The notes: generated by a model from the letters alone, not told the origin. Shown: positions 24,823 through 33,538, counted from the stretch's first letter. The stretch is 55,132 nt of DNA from RGIG1959 sp045637645 (GCA_045637645.1 JAZTZV010000106.1:1-55132), one strand, 5' to 3'. Made by a program: numbers and translations.

Positions 24823-25551
24823 ATGCTCTACAAATACGAATTGCATGCGCACTGTGAAGAATGCAGTAAATGCGCGCGTTCGCCTGCTGCGGAGATCGTT
24901 CGTGCGTTCCACGAAGCGGGTTATGCAGGCATGGTGTTCACCGATCATTGCTGTTGCGGATACAGCTCTGTGCCGACCGAATGGTCGTGGGAGGAACGCG
25001 TGCGATATTATTACAACGCCTATCTCGGCGCCAAAGATGTGGGCGACAGCCTTGACTTTGATGTGCACTTCGGGTGGGAGCATTATGTCGGACGCGGAAA
25101 AGAGATCCTAACTTACGGCATTGATCTTGATTTTCTGCTTGCCAACTCCGACATCCCCGATTTAACGGTGGAAGAGTATTGTGAGCGTGTGCACGCGTAC
25201 GGCGGTTATGTTGCGCAAGCGCATCCGTACCGTATGCGCCCCGATATTGACGAGACGTGGCAACCGTTCATTCATTGTCTTGATGGCATTGAGGTCTATA
25301 ACGCCGCCAACGGCCCTTGTCAAAACGCGAAAGCAATGTTGCTCGCAACGGCGCATCCCGAGCTCGGAAGGCTTTCGGGCGCGGATTGCCACTTCACAAC
25401 CGATAGTGTCGGAAAAGCGGGTTTGGCGTTCGGTCACCGCCTTCGCACCAAAGAAGATTTGGTCGCCGCGCTTCGCGCACAGGAAGGTACCATCATCGCC
25501 AACGGAAAATTGATCACCACGACCGATGAGTTTTTGTTGACAACCCCATAA
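24823..25551 (+). CDS. PHP-domain metal-dependent phosphoesterase
   Basis: 242 residues. PHP motifs: ELHAHCEE (~4-11), TDHCCCG (~40), the WEHYVG stretch, AQAHPYR and a C-terminal GADCHF in place of the usual G(S/T)DAH. It probably hydrolyses a phosphate ester with a di- or trinuclear metal centre; the substrate is unknown. Unusually many cysteines lie beside the metal motifs (CEECSKC at 9-15 and CCC after TDH), which could hold a further metal. ATG 24823 has GGTGAG just upstream and gives the normal family N-terminus. Likely co-transcribed with valS. Confidence 0.82.
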   Translation: MLYKYELHAHCEECSKCARSPAAEIVRAFHEAGYAGMVFTDHCCCGYSSVPTEWSWEERVRYYYNAYLGAKDVGDSLDFDVHFGWEHYVGRGKEILTYGIDLDFLLANSDIPDLTVEEYCERVHAYGGYVAQAHPYRMRPDIDETWQPFIHCLDGIEVYNAANGPCQNAKAMLLATAHPELGRLSGADCHFTTDSVGKAGLAFGHRLRTKEDLVAALRAQEGTIIANGKLITTTDEFLLTTP

Positions 25552-25556
25552 AAAAC

Positions 25557-25584
25557 AGCCAACCACGCATTTGTGTGGTTGGCT
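25557..25584. other. Hairpin before tRNA-Leu
   Basis: Stem AGCCAACCAC / GTGGTTGGCT. On the plus strand there is no T-run after it (A6 precedes it), so it is a poor terminator for the PHP gene; on the minus strand it would be followed by T6. It may act as a processing site before the tRNA. Confidence 0.6.
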
Positions 25585-25589
25585 CATAC

Positions 25590-25671
25590 GCGGAGGTGGC
25601 GGAATGGCAGACGCGCCGGTCTTAGGAGCCGGTTCTTATGAGTGTGGGTTCAAGTCCCATCCTCCGCACCA
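25590..25671 (+). tRNA. tRNA-Leu (anticodon UAG)
   Basis: 82 bases including an encoded CCA. Acceptor GCGGAGG / CCTCCGC with discriminator A; D-arm TGGCGGAATGGCAGA; anticodon stem CCGGT / GCCGG around loop CTTAGGA, anticodon TAG at 25623-25625; variable arm of the short class II kind; T-arm GTGGGTTCAAGTCCCAT. Reads CUA and probably other CUN codons. Confidence 0.96.
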
Positions 25672-25672
25672 A

Positions 25673-25700
25673 AAAGCCCCGAGTCAAAACTCGGGGCTTT
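25673..25700 (+). terminator. Terminator after tRNA-Leu
   Basis: Stem AAAGCCCCGAGT / ACTCGGGGCTTT with a CAAA loop, directly after the CCA end. Confidence 0.82.
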
Positions 25701-25781
25701 CCCAATATTTCAGCTATCTATTTATGGATATAGTATGATTGCATTGCAAACCGATAACGGTTGTTCGGAAGGAGAAAAACG

Positions 25782-26456
25782 ATGATGGATATCACGATAT
25801 GGATGAATTCGTTTATGTCTGCGCTCGAAGACACGTTTGGAGATCGTGTATGGTTTGTTGGTTTGCAAGGCAGTTACAGTCGCGGCGAGGCAACCGAAAC
25901 CAGCGACATCGATGCGGTTGTGATTTTAGACACATTGTCCGTTGTGGACGTTCAAACGTATAACGACATGCTGGATCGTTTGCCGCATCGCGAACTTATT
26001 TGCGGGTTTCTCTCGGGAAAATCCGAGATTTTGAATTGGGAGCCTGCCGATTTGTTTCAGTTTTATCATGATACAACCCCGATCAAGGGTAGCCTTGATG
26101 AATTATTACCGTTGATTGATAAAACCGCCGTTAATCGAGCAATCAAGAGCGGTGCTTGTAACATTTTTCACGGTTGCGTCCACAATATGCTTTACGAAAA
26201 GAATAACGATATCTTGCGCGGACTGTACAAATCGGCTTCGTTTGTGGTGCAAGCGATCGTCTTTCAACAGACGGGACGCTACATTCGTCATCAAACTGCA
26301 TTGCTTCAAGTTGCCGATCCCGATGAACAAGCTGTGGTTGAACGCTTTTTGCGCTTAAAAAACGGCGAAGCGTTACCGTTTGATGAAGCATCTGCGTGCT
26401 TGCTCGAATGGTCGCAAAAGCGGATAACACTTGCAGATGATCCCGCGATATGTTAA
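25782..26456 (+). CDS. Nucleotidyltransferase-domain protein
   Basis: 224 residues. The N-terminal half has the minimal nucleotidyltransferase signature GSYSRGEATETSDIDAVVI (~29-47), with GS and the two catalytic Asp (D-I-D); the C-terminal half is helical. It resembles streptomycin/kanamycin-type adenylyltransferases and related nucleotidyltransferases, but no antibiotic specificity can be read. AAGGAG lies 7 bases before ATG 25782 (a second ATG follows directly). The yfcE promoter overlaps its 3' end. Confidence 0.8.
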   Translation: MMDITIWMNSFMSALEDTFGDRVWFVGLQGSYSRGEATETSDIDAVVILDTLSVVDVQTYNDMLDRLPHRELICGFLSGKSEILNWEPADLFQFYHDTTPIKGSLDELLPLIDKTAVNRAIKSGACNIFHGCVHNMLYEKNNDILRGLYKSASFVVQAIVFQQTGRYIRHQTALLQVADPDEQAVVERFLRLKNGEALPFDEASACLLEWSQKRITLADDPAIC

Positions 26457-26459
26457 ACT
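26431..26459 (+). promoter_or_regulatory. Promoter of the yfcE-like gene
   Basis: TTGCAG (26431-26436), 17-base spacer, extended -10 TGT-TAAACT (26454-26459), overlapping the stop of the nucleotidyltransferase gene. Confidence 0.65.
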
Positions 26460-26488
26460 AAATGCAAACTGTAAAATGAGGGTTGCTT

Positions 26489-27052
26489 ATGAAATGGTTG
26501 ATTGCTTCCGACATTCACGGATCGGCGTTTTATTGTGAACAACTGCTTGCCGCTTTCGAACGAGAGAAAGCGGATAAACTGGTACTGCTCGGTGATATTT
26601 TGTATCACGGGCCGCGTAACGACCTCCCCAAAGGTTATGCCCCGAAAGATGTGATCGCCATGTTGAATCCGATGGCAAACGCGATCCTCTGCGTGCGCGG
26701 TAACTGCGACGCCGAAGTAGATCAAATGGTGCTCAATTTCCCGATCATGGCGGATTATGCGCTGTTGCCGCTTGTGGATCGCACGGTGTATTTGACACAC
26801 GGTCATGTGTTCAACAACGATCATTTGCTGTCACTGAAAGCGGGGGACATCTTGCTTCACGGTCACACTCATGTTCCTGCCTGTCAAACATTCGACACCC
26901 ACACCTATCTCAATCCCGGCTCGGTGTCGATTCCGAAAGAGGATTCGCCCCACAGCTACATGACGTTCGACGGCGAAACCTTCCTTTGGAAAGAGCTGGA
27001 AACGGGCGAGACATATCAAGAGTTTGCGGTGAATGATAATGGCGTGGTATGA
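26489..27052 (+). CDS. yfcE: Metallophosphoesterase, YfcE/MJ0936 family
   Basis: 187 residues. All motifs of the calcineurin-like phosphoesterase fold are present: SDIHGS (~7-12), GDILYHGP, RGNCD, LTHGH and HGHTHVP. YfcE-type enzymes hydrolyse artificial phosphodiesters with Mn2+; the true substrate is unknown. ATG 26489 follows TGAGGG by 6 bases; TTG 26483 lies inside that spacing. The stop lies within the next gene, overlapping by 20 bases, so the two are coupled. Confidence 0.93.
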   Translation: MKWLIASDIHGSAFYCEQLLAAFEREKADKLVLLGDILYHGPRNDLPKGYAPKDVIAMLNPMANAILCVRGNCDAEVDQMVLNFPIMADYALLPLVDRTVYLTHGHVFNNDHLLSLKAGDILLHGHTHVPACQTFDTHTYLNPGSVSIPKEDSPHSYMTFDGETFLWKELETGETYQEFAVNDNGVV

Positions 27053-27413
27053 ATGGGCAATGCTAGCGGTGCTGGCGATCTTTTTTATTTGCGCCGCGAT
27101 CGGTTTCACAAAAGAACAGCAACGTCGCCGCGCGATATGTGAGTCAATGGAGGAAGCGCCTGTTGAAGTGTCCGAACCGACTTTGGTGCGTGCAAGAGTG
27201 ATTTCGAAACGTGCGGTGATGGAACACGGCGGCAGTTATAAAACCCCGACGCATCGTGTGATCTATTACGTTGGCTTTGAAACTGCCGATGGTCAACGTT
27301 TGGAACTGTCGGTCAGCGAGGACGTATTTGCCGCGGTTTATGAAGACCAAGAGAGCGATTTACTCACGGTTGAAGGCGAGTTTTTTGCGTTTGAAGATGG
27401 TCATTGCGTATAA
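27033..27413 (+). CDS. DUF2500-like membrane-anchored protein
   Basis: 126 residues with one N-terminal membrane segment (~6-24) and a soluble beta-rich domain outside or inside the membrane. The layout RARVISKRAV...YYVGFETADGQRLELSVSEDVFAAVYEDQESDLLTVEGEFFAFE, split over residues ~53-122, fits the DUF2500 family, whose role is unknown. The start is inside the 3' end of the yfcE-like gene; ATG 27039 is an alternative start. Confidence 0.8.
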   Translation: MIMAWYEWAMLAVLAIFFICAAIGFTKEQQRRRAICESMEEAPVEVSEPTLVRARVISKRAVMEHGGSYKTPTHRVIYYVGFETADGQRLELSVSEDVFAAVYEDQESDLLTVEGEFFAFEDGHCV

Positions 27414-27417
27414 TTGG

Positions 27418-27453
27418 AACAGTCGTAGTTTGTGAAAACTGCGACTGTTTTTT
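27418..27453 (+). terminator. Terminator after the DUF2500-like gene
   Basis: Stem AACAGTCGTAGTTT / AAACTGCGACTGTT (one mismatch) followed by a T-run. Confidence 0.9.
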
Positions 27454-27465
27454 GTTGGAATAATA

Positions 27466-27474
27466 TGTTATACT
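27466..27474 (+). promoter_or_regulatory. Extended -10 promoter of the C39-dockerin gene
   Basis: TGT-TATACT, 32 bases before ATG 27506; -35 region (TGTTTT) overlaps the terminator T-run. Confidence 0.6.
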
Positions 27475-27505
27475 ATTAATATTACCAAATAAGGAGTGTG
27501 GATCC

Positions 27506-29788
27506 ATGCGTACATATACCCGAATACTCTCTGTTGCGATGGTGCTGATGTTGGTATTGTCGATGTTGCCGCTTTCGTTTGTGTCGGCGGCGACGGTTGT
27601 GCCGCGTGCCGTGCAATTGCAATGGACGAACGAGTGGAAGGACGATTATTACGGCACTACCTACCGCGGAAATTTGTATGATACCGGTTGCGGTATTTTC
27701 TCTACCGTCAATGCGGTCGGTTATTTGACGGGCAACGAGATGAGTGTGACGGAAGTTGCCGACTGGGCATATGAAATCAAAGCCTTGAACTATTTTGCGG
27801 GCGGCGTTGACCGCACGATCATGTATCCGAAGTTGGAGGCCAAGTTCGGCAAAGATTACGGCTTCACCGTCGGTGAGGCGCTTTGGGCGAAAGCGACGAC
27901 TCCGTCACTGTTGACCCATTTGCAAAACGGCGGTGTCGCGATCGGACACGTGTACGGACACTTTATCGCTATTGTCGGCTACGATGCGTCGACAGGTTAT
28001 TTCCATGTTTACGACAGTGCACCGAGCTCGTCTCGCGGCACAGGCTCGGGTGATGCGTGGGTGTCGACATCGTGGATCACGACCAGCACCTATTTCACGG
28101 TGGATTGGTTCTGTCCGTTGACCCGTACGGGAACGGTTATCAACCGCGATTACGGTCAAACGGGCGAAACCGAAATCGGCACTTCTGCCGATAAACTCGG
28201 TACCTATCAAATCTCCACCGAAACGCTCAACGTGCGTGCGGGTGCATCGGTCGATTATGATGTTGTCACGACCGTGAAACAAGGTGACATTGTGAAAGTC
28301 ACCGAACTGTCAAACGGTTGGGGTAAATTCACGGCTCCTGACGGCAAAGAAGGCTGGGCGAATGTCACCAATTACGGCACTTATATCGGCGTGGACGCGT
28401 TGGCGTATGAGCAAAGCGCGGCGACGACGGGGTTAACCTCGACGATCGATAATCAAGGTCGTATGACGCTGACGAACACGTCGTCTGCGCTCGGTATGTA
28501 TGATTTGTTCTTGCCGCACAAACTCGGCACATTGACCACTCCGTACATGAGTTTGCAGATGACGCCGATTTACGGCAACGGCTACTATTTCGGTATTACG
28601 CAGAAAAACTCGGCATACTGGATGATGCGCGATTGTAATTCGGGCGATCAACTGGTGAACGAGACGTCCGCGCCGTTTATGACCGGAACGGAAACGCTTG
28701 AAATCAACCTTGCCGATTGGTGGAAACCCTCGCAAGGCTATCAAGTCGATCATGTGCGCGTGTATGTGGCACCGTACAGCTCGATTCGCGTGAACTATTT
28801 CTATTTCACGCAGACGGCAGGAACGGTCAAGGATATGAGCTATAATCTCCGTGTCGCTCAAACCGAACCGACCAATATCAACTTGATGCGTCCCGACACA
28901 CTGGATATTGACGATCGCAGCAAATCGGGCGGTTATTCCTATCAAAACGGCGTATTAACCGTGACAAGCAACGATGACAACGGTTACAGCGTGGTCTTTG
29001 ATCTGAACCAATCGTTCAATGTGTACGAGTTTATGTATTGGTTGCTCAGCTTCAAGGCGGATGCACCGTTTAATATCTCGTTGCTTGTCACACATGCAAA
29101 CGGCGAGAGTTGGGCGTCTCTTGCAACGGATTATTTCGATCAATTCGGCGAGACGTATCCCGTGAGCGGCTATTTGCCCGCAAAGTCGGGAACCTCTGCT
29201 TTGGGATTGTACGGTTTCTATTCGTACAACGGTTTCATCCCGTCGGATGGAATCAGCACCGTTAAGAAAGTCAAAGTCTCTCTTGGTTCCAAGGGTTCGA
29301 TCACAGTGGATGGTTTACAACTTTCCGAGAACCAAGAGCTGGTTGTGTTCGCCGATTCGGTGAGCAAATCCGATTCGTCCGTCGGCGCAAAGGTCGAGTT
29401 TGAAACGGATACATATGTTGTCGACAATGGGTTTGTCAGCGGTGTTGAAATCGGCACAACGCTTTCGACGCTTCTTCAAAATATCCGCTCGGATTATACC
29501 GTGACGGTGTATGAAAAAGGTGCGGTCGTCAGCGGTTCGACGGTTGCCAAAACCGGTCAAGTTGTCAAGGTTATGAACGGCACGACCGAGTTGCAAAGCT
29601 ATGAACTTGTTGTATTCGGCGATGTAAACGGTGACGGTGCATCCAACACTATGGATGCACGCGTGATCATCAAATCGCTGGTGAATGTTGCGCTCGACGG
29701 CTCTCAAAAGCTTGCCGCCGATGTGAATGACGACGATATTGTGAATTCCAACGACGTGCGTTCGATGATGGCCGCGCTGGTGGGATAA
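27506..29788 (+). CDS. Secreted C39-peptidase-like / SH3b / dockerin protein
   Basis: 760 residues. Signal peptide ~1-29 (SAA cleavage). Papain-like C39_2-type domain ~40-210 with the nucleophile candidate in DTGCGIFSTVNA (C62), His in GHFIAIVGYD (H152) and a following Asp in HVYDSAP. A bacterial SH3 domain (~232-290; LNVRAGASVDYDVVTTVKQGD) often binds peptidoglycan. Then ~400 residues of beta-rich sequence, probably two carbohydrate-binding-like sandwiches, and a C-terminal type I dockerin (~705-760; GDVNGDGASNTMDARVIIKSL and DVNDDDIVNSNDVRSMMAAL). Likely an extracellular peptidase or peptide-bond-cutting enzyme docked through a cohesin. AAGGAG precedes ATG 27506. Confidence 0.88.
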   Translation: MRTYTRILSVAMVLMLVLSMLPLSFVSAATVVPRAVQLQWTNEWKDDYYGTTYRGNLYDTGCGIFSTVNAVGYLTGNEMSVTEVADWAYEIKALNYFAGGVDRTIMYPKLEAKFGKDYGFTVGEALWAKATTPSLLTHLQNGGVAIGHVYGHFIAIVGYDASTGYFHVYDSAPSSSRGTGSGDAWVSTSWITTSTYFTVDWFCPLTRTGTVINRDYGQTGETEIGTSADKLGTYQISTETLNVRAGASVDYDVVTTVKQGDIVKVTELSNGWGKFTAPDGKEGWANVTNYGTYIGVDALAYEQSAATTGLTSTIDNQGRMTLTNTSSALGMYDLFLPHKLGTLTTPYMSLQMTPIYGNGYYFGITQKNSAYWMMRDCNSGDQLVNETSAPFMTGTETLEINLADWWKPSQGYQVDHVRVYVAPYSSIRVNYFYFTQTAGTVKDMSYNLRVAQTEPTNINLMRPDTLDIDDRSKSGGYSYQNGVLTVTSNDDNGYSVVFDLNQSFNVYEFMYWLLSFKADAPFNISLLVTHANGESWASLATDYFDQFGETYPVSGYLPAKSGTSALGLYGFYSYNGFIPSDGISTVKKVKVSLGSKGSITVDGLQLSENQELVVFADSVSKSDSSVGAKVEFETDTYVVDNGFVSGVEIGTTLSTLLQNIRSDYTVTVYEKGAVVSGSTVAKTGQVVKVMNGTTELQSYELVVFGDVNGDGASNTMDARVIIKSLVNVALDGSQKLAADVNDDDIVNSNDVRSMMAALVG

Positions 29789-29792
29789 TGAG

Positions 29793-29827
29793 AAAAGGCA
29801 GTTCGCAAACGCGAACTGCCTTTTTTT
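29793..29827. terminator. Bidirectional terminator
   Basis: Stem AAAAGGCAGTTCGC / GCGAACTGCCTTTT with a four-base loop between convergent genes; T-runs on both strands. Confidence 0.92.
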
Positions 29828-30479
29828 ACGGTCTGTCGTCTGTAAAATTCGATATTTGAAGATGCGGCGTCGCTCCAAAGCGAAGCATGCGCGGGCGTGT
29901 GTATGTCACATCTCCGTGAGGACGGAATTCGAACACATTGAACGAGGTCGTCGTCATAAACATCGACGGAAAACCGAGTGTCGGTGCCATACCAAGCAAA
30001 TGCGCCGTCCAAGCGGTGCCCATACCGCCATGACAAAACACGGCAACACGTTTGTTGTTGTGTGCGGTAATGTCGTAATGCGAACCGTTTCGGGTATAAC
30101 CGAGTTTGCTTAAAAATGCATCCGAGCCTCCAACCAGCGTGTGAATGCGCTCCATGCGCTCAATTTTGGCAAAATCGCAGTAATCTTCAATACCGTTGGC
30201 ACCAAAGCGGAACGAAAGGTTGGAGTCGGGGAGGAAGGGCTGCATGAAATCTGTGCTTTCTTCCGTCCAAGCCAGTTCGTTCGGGGTGATACCTTGTGAT
30301 TCGCAGGTGTAGGATGCGGTATCTTTGGCGCGTCCGAGCGGTGAGGTGTACACTTCGTCGAAACGAATGCCTTGTTCGTCGAACCATGCGGCGAGCGCTT
30401 TGGCTTCACGGTGCCCGAGTTCGGTGATGGTGTTATGTTCGTAATCGGGATCACCGTGGCGAATGATATATAACAGCAT
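29826..30479 (-). CDS. Histidine phosphatase family protein (phosphoglycerate mutase-like)
   Basis: 217 residues. The phosphohistidine motif RHGD lies at residues ~7-10 and the second catalytic histidine in FCHGGMG at ~160; YTSPLGRAKDTA supplies the conserved phosphate-pocket arginine. Cofactor-dependent phosphatase or mutase of broad function; no specific substrate can be assigned. ATG 30479 has AAGGAGG 9 bases upstream, which rules out the longer frame starting upstream. Transcribed divergently from the frameshifted membrane gene and convergently to the C39-dockerin gene. Confidence 0.92.
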   Translation of the reverse strand: MLLYIIRHGDPDYEHNTITELGHREAKALAAWFDEQGIRFDEVYTSPLGRAKDTASYTCESQGITPNELAWTEESTDFMQPFLPDSNLSFRFGANGIEDYCDFAKIERMERIHTLVGGSDAFLSKLGYTRNGSHYDITAHNNKRVAVFCHGGMGTAWTAHLLGMAPTLGFPSMFMTTTSFNVFEFRPHGDVTYTRPRMLRFGATPHLQISNFTDDRP

Positions 30480-30542
30480 AGCGGATGCCTCCTTTTTGAT
30501 CAGTATAGCATCATATGATTCGCTCGTCAAGAAAACTTATAT

Positions 30543-30571
30543 TTGACGAGAAAAGTTGTGTCTGTTACAAT
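30543..30571 (+). promoter_or_regulatory. Promoter of the frameshifted membrane-protein gene
   Basis: TTGACG (30543-30548), 17-base spacer, extended -10 TGT-TACAAT (30566-30571). Confidence 0.8.
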
Positions 30572-30603
30572 ATATGTATCAATCGATGAAAGGTTGGATT
30601 GAG

Positions 30604-31211
30604 ATGAAGCAAACTCCTAAATGCTCGTGGAGCATTCTTATCTTGGGAGTGCTGACTCTTATCAGTGCGTTGGCGGCACCGATTTTTGGATCTTGGTCGA
30701 GGTCGGCGATCGCCTTATGCTTTTGGCTGAATTGTGGTATTTTGCGGGCTTCGATTTGATTTTGGCGTTGCTCGGCGGCTTGTTGATTGCAATCAGTTTT
30801 TTTCCAAAACGTGTTTGCGTGCCGCTTTCCTCCGTCGCCAATGTATATGCGTGGTTGTCTACATCGCTTTTGTCGGTCGTCTGCGCAACAGGATTGTATT
30901 GCGTGTGTAGTTGGGTTGTAGCGGTTGCGTTTCAAGAAGCAACTTTGCGCTATCCTCTTGAAGAATTATTCGGTTGCTTAGGCGGCATCGTATGCTCGCT
31001 TTTGGCGATGGTGCTGTTGATAGCGTGGGGATGTGCGCGCATTCGTTTGTGGTCGAAAAAAGGCCTTTTGCTTGATCTGTGGTGGATGGCGGTGCTGTTT
31101 TTGCCGGCAAGCGTCATGGTGGAGTTGTTCCATAAAGTGTTAAGCGCATGGGAAGCGCAGTACGGGTTTATCAGTAGTTTCTTGTTTGCAATCGGCGTAT
31201 TTTCGTCGTGA
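30604..31211 (+). pseudogene. Membrane protein gene, apparently frameshifted
   Basis: Frame 1 opens at ATG 30604 (MKQTPKCSWSILILGVLTL...) with a membrane helix and runs to a stop at 30759; a second frame continues with strong membrane-helix sequence from about 30717 (LMLLAELWYFAGFDLILALL) to 31211. Joining them by one -1 shift near 30690-30717 gives a single ~202-residue protein with about five membrane segments. The sequence of the second frame before 30717 is not hydrophobic and has no ribosome site, so two separate genes are less likely. A good promoter lies just upstream. Could be a real mutation, a sequencing error, or recoding. No family recognised. Confidence 0.6.
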
Positions 31212-31235
31212 TCATACCGAAAAGGTGGAGATACT

Positions 31236-33062
31236 ATGAAAAAATGCATGACACTGGCATTGACGGTGGCGCTCTTGGCGTTGTGTGCGATGCCTGCTTT
31301 TGCAGATATCGAAGAAAGTTTGATCGTCAATAAACAATACGACGATCCGATCATCAACGCGATCGCCAATGTCCAACGCGTGCAAGGCGACAACTACAAG
31401 CAAGCACTTGAAGGGGAGGAGAACCCCGGTGTTGCGCTTTGCGAAGCATCCGAACTCGAAAGCGTTGCCGTGTTTATTCAAGATTGCTCGGACAACCGTG
31501 TGTTGCCCGTGATCAGCGTGCGTGAACGCAAAGAGGCGGAAGATTTGATTCGTGCGGTCGATGAACTCGGGCACAAGGACGTGACGGTGGTCAGCGATGA
31601 CCCGTCTCTTTTAAAATACATTCGCAACAAAAAACTCACCGTTCGAACGGGCTTGTATGTTGCGCTTGAGAGCGATTCTTTGACTTCGGAAGATGCGCAC
31701 GCAATTCGCACATCGGTTCGAAGCGCTCCCGCTACGTTTTGCGTGATTGATGTCGCGTGTGCGAGCCGACAGGTCGTGGCGGAATTGCAAGAATTGGCGG
31801 TTGCGGTGTGGGTCGAAGCGGGAGATGACGATGTTTCGGTCCTCAAAGCCATCACGTCGGGTGCTAACGGTGTGATCAGCGCGAATGCGTGTGAGACTGC
31901 CGCGTTGATGAACGAATGGTTTCAAGAGAACACGATGACCCGCACTTCGATTATGATCGGACACCGCGGCAATCCGACACAAGCCCCCGAAAATTCACTG
32001 ATCGGATTTTTAACGGCGTATGAAAACGGATGTGATGTGTTCGAGTTGGATGTGGAGATCACCAAAGACGGCGAGATCATCATCATGCATGACAACACAC
32101 TCAATCGCACGACGAATTACAAGGGCGAATCAACGGTGTCGCAAATGACGTTGGAAGAAATCAAACAATACCGTTTACTTGATTTGGACGGTAGCGTGTC
32201 CGAAGAAACCGTGCCGACCTTCCGCGAAGTTCTCGAAACGTTTATGGATAAAGATTGTCGGATTTTTGTGGAGTTTAAAGGATATAATCAAGACAACGTT
32301 CGCGGTGCTTTGGAAATCGTGAAAGAATACGGCATGGAAGACCGCATCGATGTTATCTCGTTTAACAGCAATTTCTTAAAGGAAACACAAAAAGAAATCG
32401 AGGGTATGTCCACAGGCTTGTTGCAATCGCCTTCGGGTATTGCGCTTAATGCGCTTACGGCGGTCAATACGTTCTATTCATCGATCATCGCCACACAGGA
32501 AGTAAACAGCACCATCAATCCCGGGTTGGGTGTGGCGACGGAGGCGTATATCCAAACCGCGACCGATCGCGGTATGACGGTTTGGCCGTGGACATATACC
32601 AAGGGTTCGGTAAATAAAGCGTTTTTGGTGTGTCCTGACGGTATCACGACCGACGATGTGCAGTGGTCGAAAGATATGCCCAAATATATCGAAGTTGCGC
32701 AAACAGTCACTGCAACGCCCGGAAAATCGGTCTCTCTTTCGGTTAACGGTACAACATACGGCAGAGAAACCTCCGAGATCGAGATGTCAAATCTGATCGT
32801 GAACGTAATCGATGGGGAAGAGATTGTGAAAGCCGAAAACGGTGAATTGGTCGCTCTCGAAAACGGCACGGCACATGTGATGTTTGGCTATCAAACCGAA
32901 ACGCCCAACGGTTCGACGTACGTGCTGTATACGCAACCTGTTACGATCGAAGTGAGCGATTCTTCGCCGATGACATTTGTTGTGATTGTGGCAATTGCGA
33001 CGACGGTTTTGGCGGTAGTTTTTGTGATTCTTTTCGTTATTCTGAAAAAGAAAGCTCGTTAA
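31236..33062 (+). CDS. Membrane-anchored extracellular glycerophosphodiester phosphodiesterase
   Basis: 608 residues. Signal peptide ~1-23 (AFA-D). Residues ~25-230 look like a degenerate alpha/beta half without catalytic motifs. A complete GDPD barrel follows (~236-480): GHRGNPTQAPENSL, ELDVEITKDGEIIIMHDNTL (metal and catalytic residues) and VEFKG. Then a beta domain (~485-575) and a C-terminal membrane helix with KKKAR tail, so the enzyme sits outside, tied to the membrane. It should release glycerol phosphate or an alcohol from glycerophosphodiesters such as deacylated lipids or teichoic acid units. AAAGGTGGAG precedes ATG 31236. Confidence 0.93.
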   Translation: MKKCMTLALTVALLALCAMPAFADIEESLIVNKQYDDPIINAIANVQRVQGDNYKQALEGEENPGVALCEASELESVAVFIQDCSDNRVLPVISVRERKEAEDLIRAVDELGHKDVTVVSDDPSLLKYIRNKKLTVRTGLYVALESDSLTSEDAHAIRTSVRSAPATFCVIDVACASRQVVAELQELAVAVWVEAGDDDVSVLKAITSGANGVISANACETAALMNEWFQENTMTRTSIMIGHRGNPTQAPENSLIGFLTAYENGCDVFELDVEITKDGEIIIMHDNTLNRTTNYKGESTVSQMTLEEIKQYRLLDLDGSVSEETVPTFREVLETFMDKDCRIFVEFKGYNQDNVRGALEIVKEYGMEDRIDVISFNSNFLKETQKEIEGMSTGLLQSPSGIALNALTAVNTFYSSIIATQEVNSTINPGLGVATEAYIQTATDRGMTVWPWTYTKGSVNKAFLVCPDGITTDDVQWSKDMPKYIEVAQTVTATPGKSVSLSVNGTTYGRETSEIEMSNLIVNVIDGEEIVKAENGELVALENGTAHVMFGYQTETPNGSTYVLYTQPVTIEVSDSSPMTFVVIVAIATTVLAVVFVILFVILKKKAR

Positions 33063-33090
33063 ATTGTTCTTTTGAAAGCGAAGTGATAGT

Positions 33091-33501
33091 ATGTGCGGGA
33101 AAACGGACAAATCAGCCGCCCTTTGGTGGAAGTATGGCATTTTATTGTGCGCGGATTTGTTGCTGATTGCAGGACTTTGGTTATCACTTGCAGTTTTTAA
33201 AGACCGCAATATTGCGCAAGGGAGCATGCTCCATTTTACGGTTGCGGATTATTATCAAATTTTTGTGTTTCCGTTGTACGCGATTGTGCATGGTGTGCTT
33301 TCGCGTGTGGTAGTGAAAAAGTGTGTGGTTACACATTTGATATTGATGGCGGTGACAAGTGTCGGTTTAGCTGTTGTGCGTTTTTGGCCACTGTTTTCGA
33401 CGGAAGTGTGGATTTTTGTGTTGCTGGCGGTCGGAATATCGCTCGTGGTGTATTGGGTGACAGCGGGTGTGCAGCTCCTTTTCTGTGAAAGAGAGTTTTG
33501 A
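33091..33501 (+). CDS. Small membrane protein, function unknown
   Basis: 136 residues with four predicted membrane helices (~15-35, ~48-68, ~75-95, ~100-125) and a short charged C-terminus (CEREF). It follows the GDPD gene by 28 bases in the same direction; the ribosome site before ATG 33091 is weak (AAGTGATAGT), so it may depend on coupling. Its 3' end is directly before the promoter of the next gene. I recognise no family. Base composition is like that of its neighbours. Confidence 0.65.
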   Translation: MCGKTDKSAALWWKYGILLCADLLLIAGLWLSLAVFKDRNIAQGSMLHFTVADYYQIFVFPLYAIVHGVLSRVVVKKCVVTHLILMAVTSVGLAVVRFWPLFSTEVWIFVLLAVGISLVVYWVTAGVQLLFCEREF

Positions 33502-33509
33502 AGAAAGGA

Positions 33510-33538
33510 TTGCGTTTTCGAAAACAATATGATATACT
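33510..33538 (+). promoter_or_regulatory. Promoter of the 178-residue membrane protein
   Basis: TTGCGT (33510-33515), 17-base spacer, TATACT (33533-33538). Confidence 0.72.
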
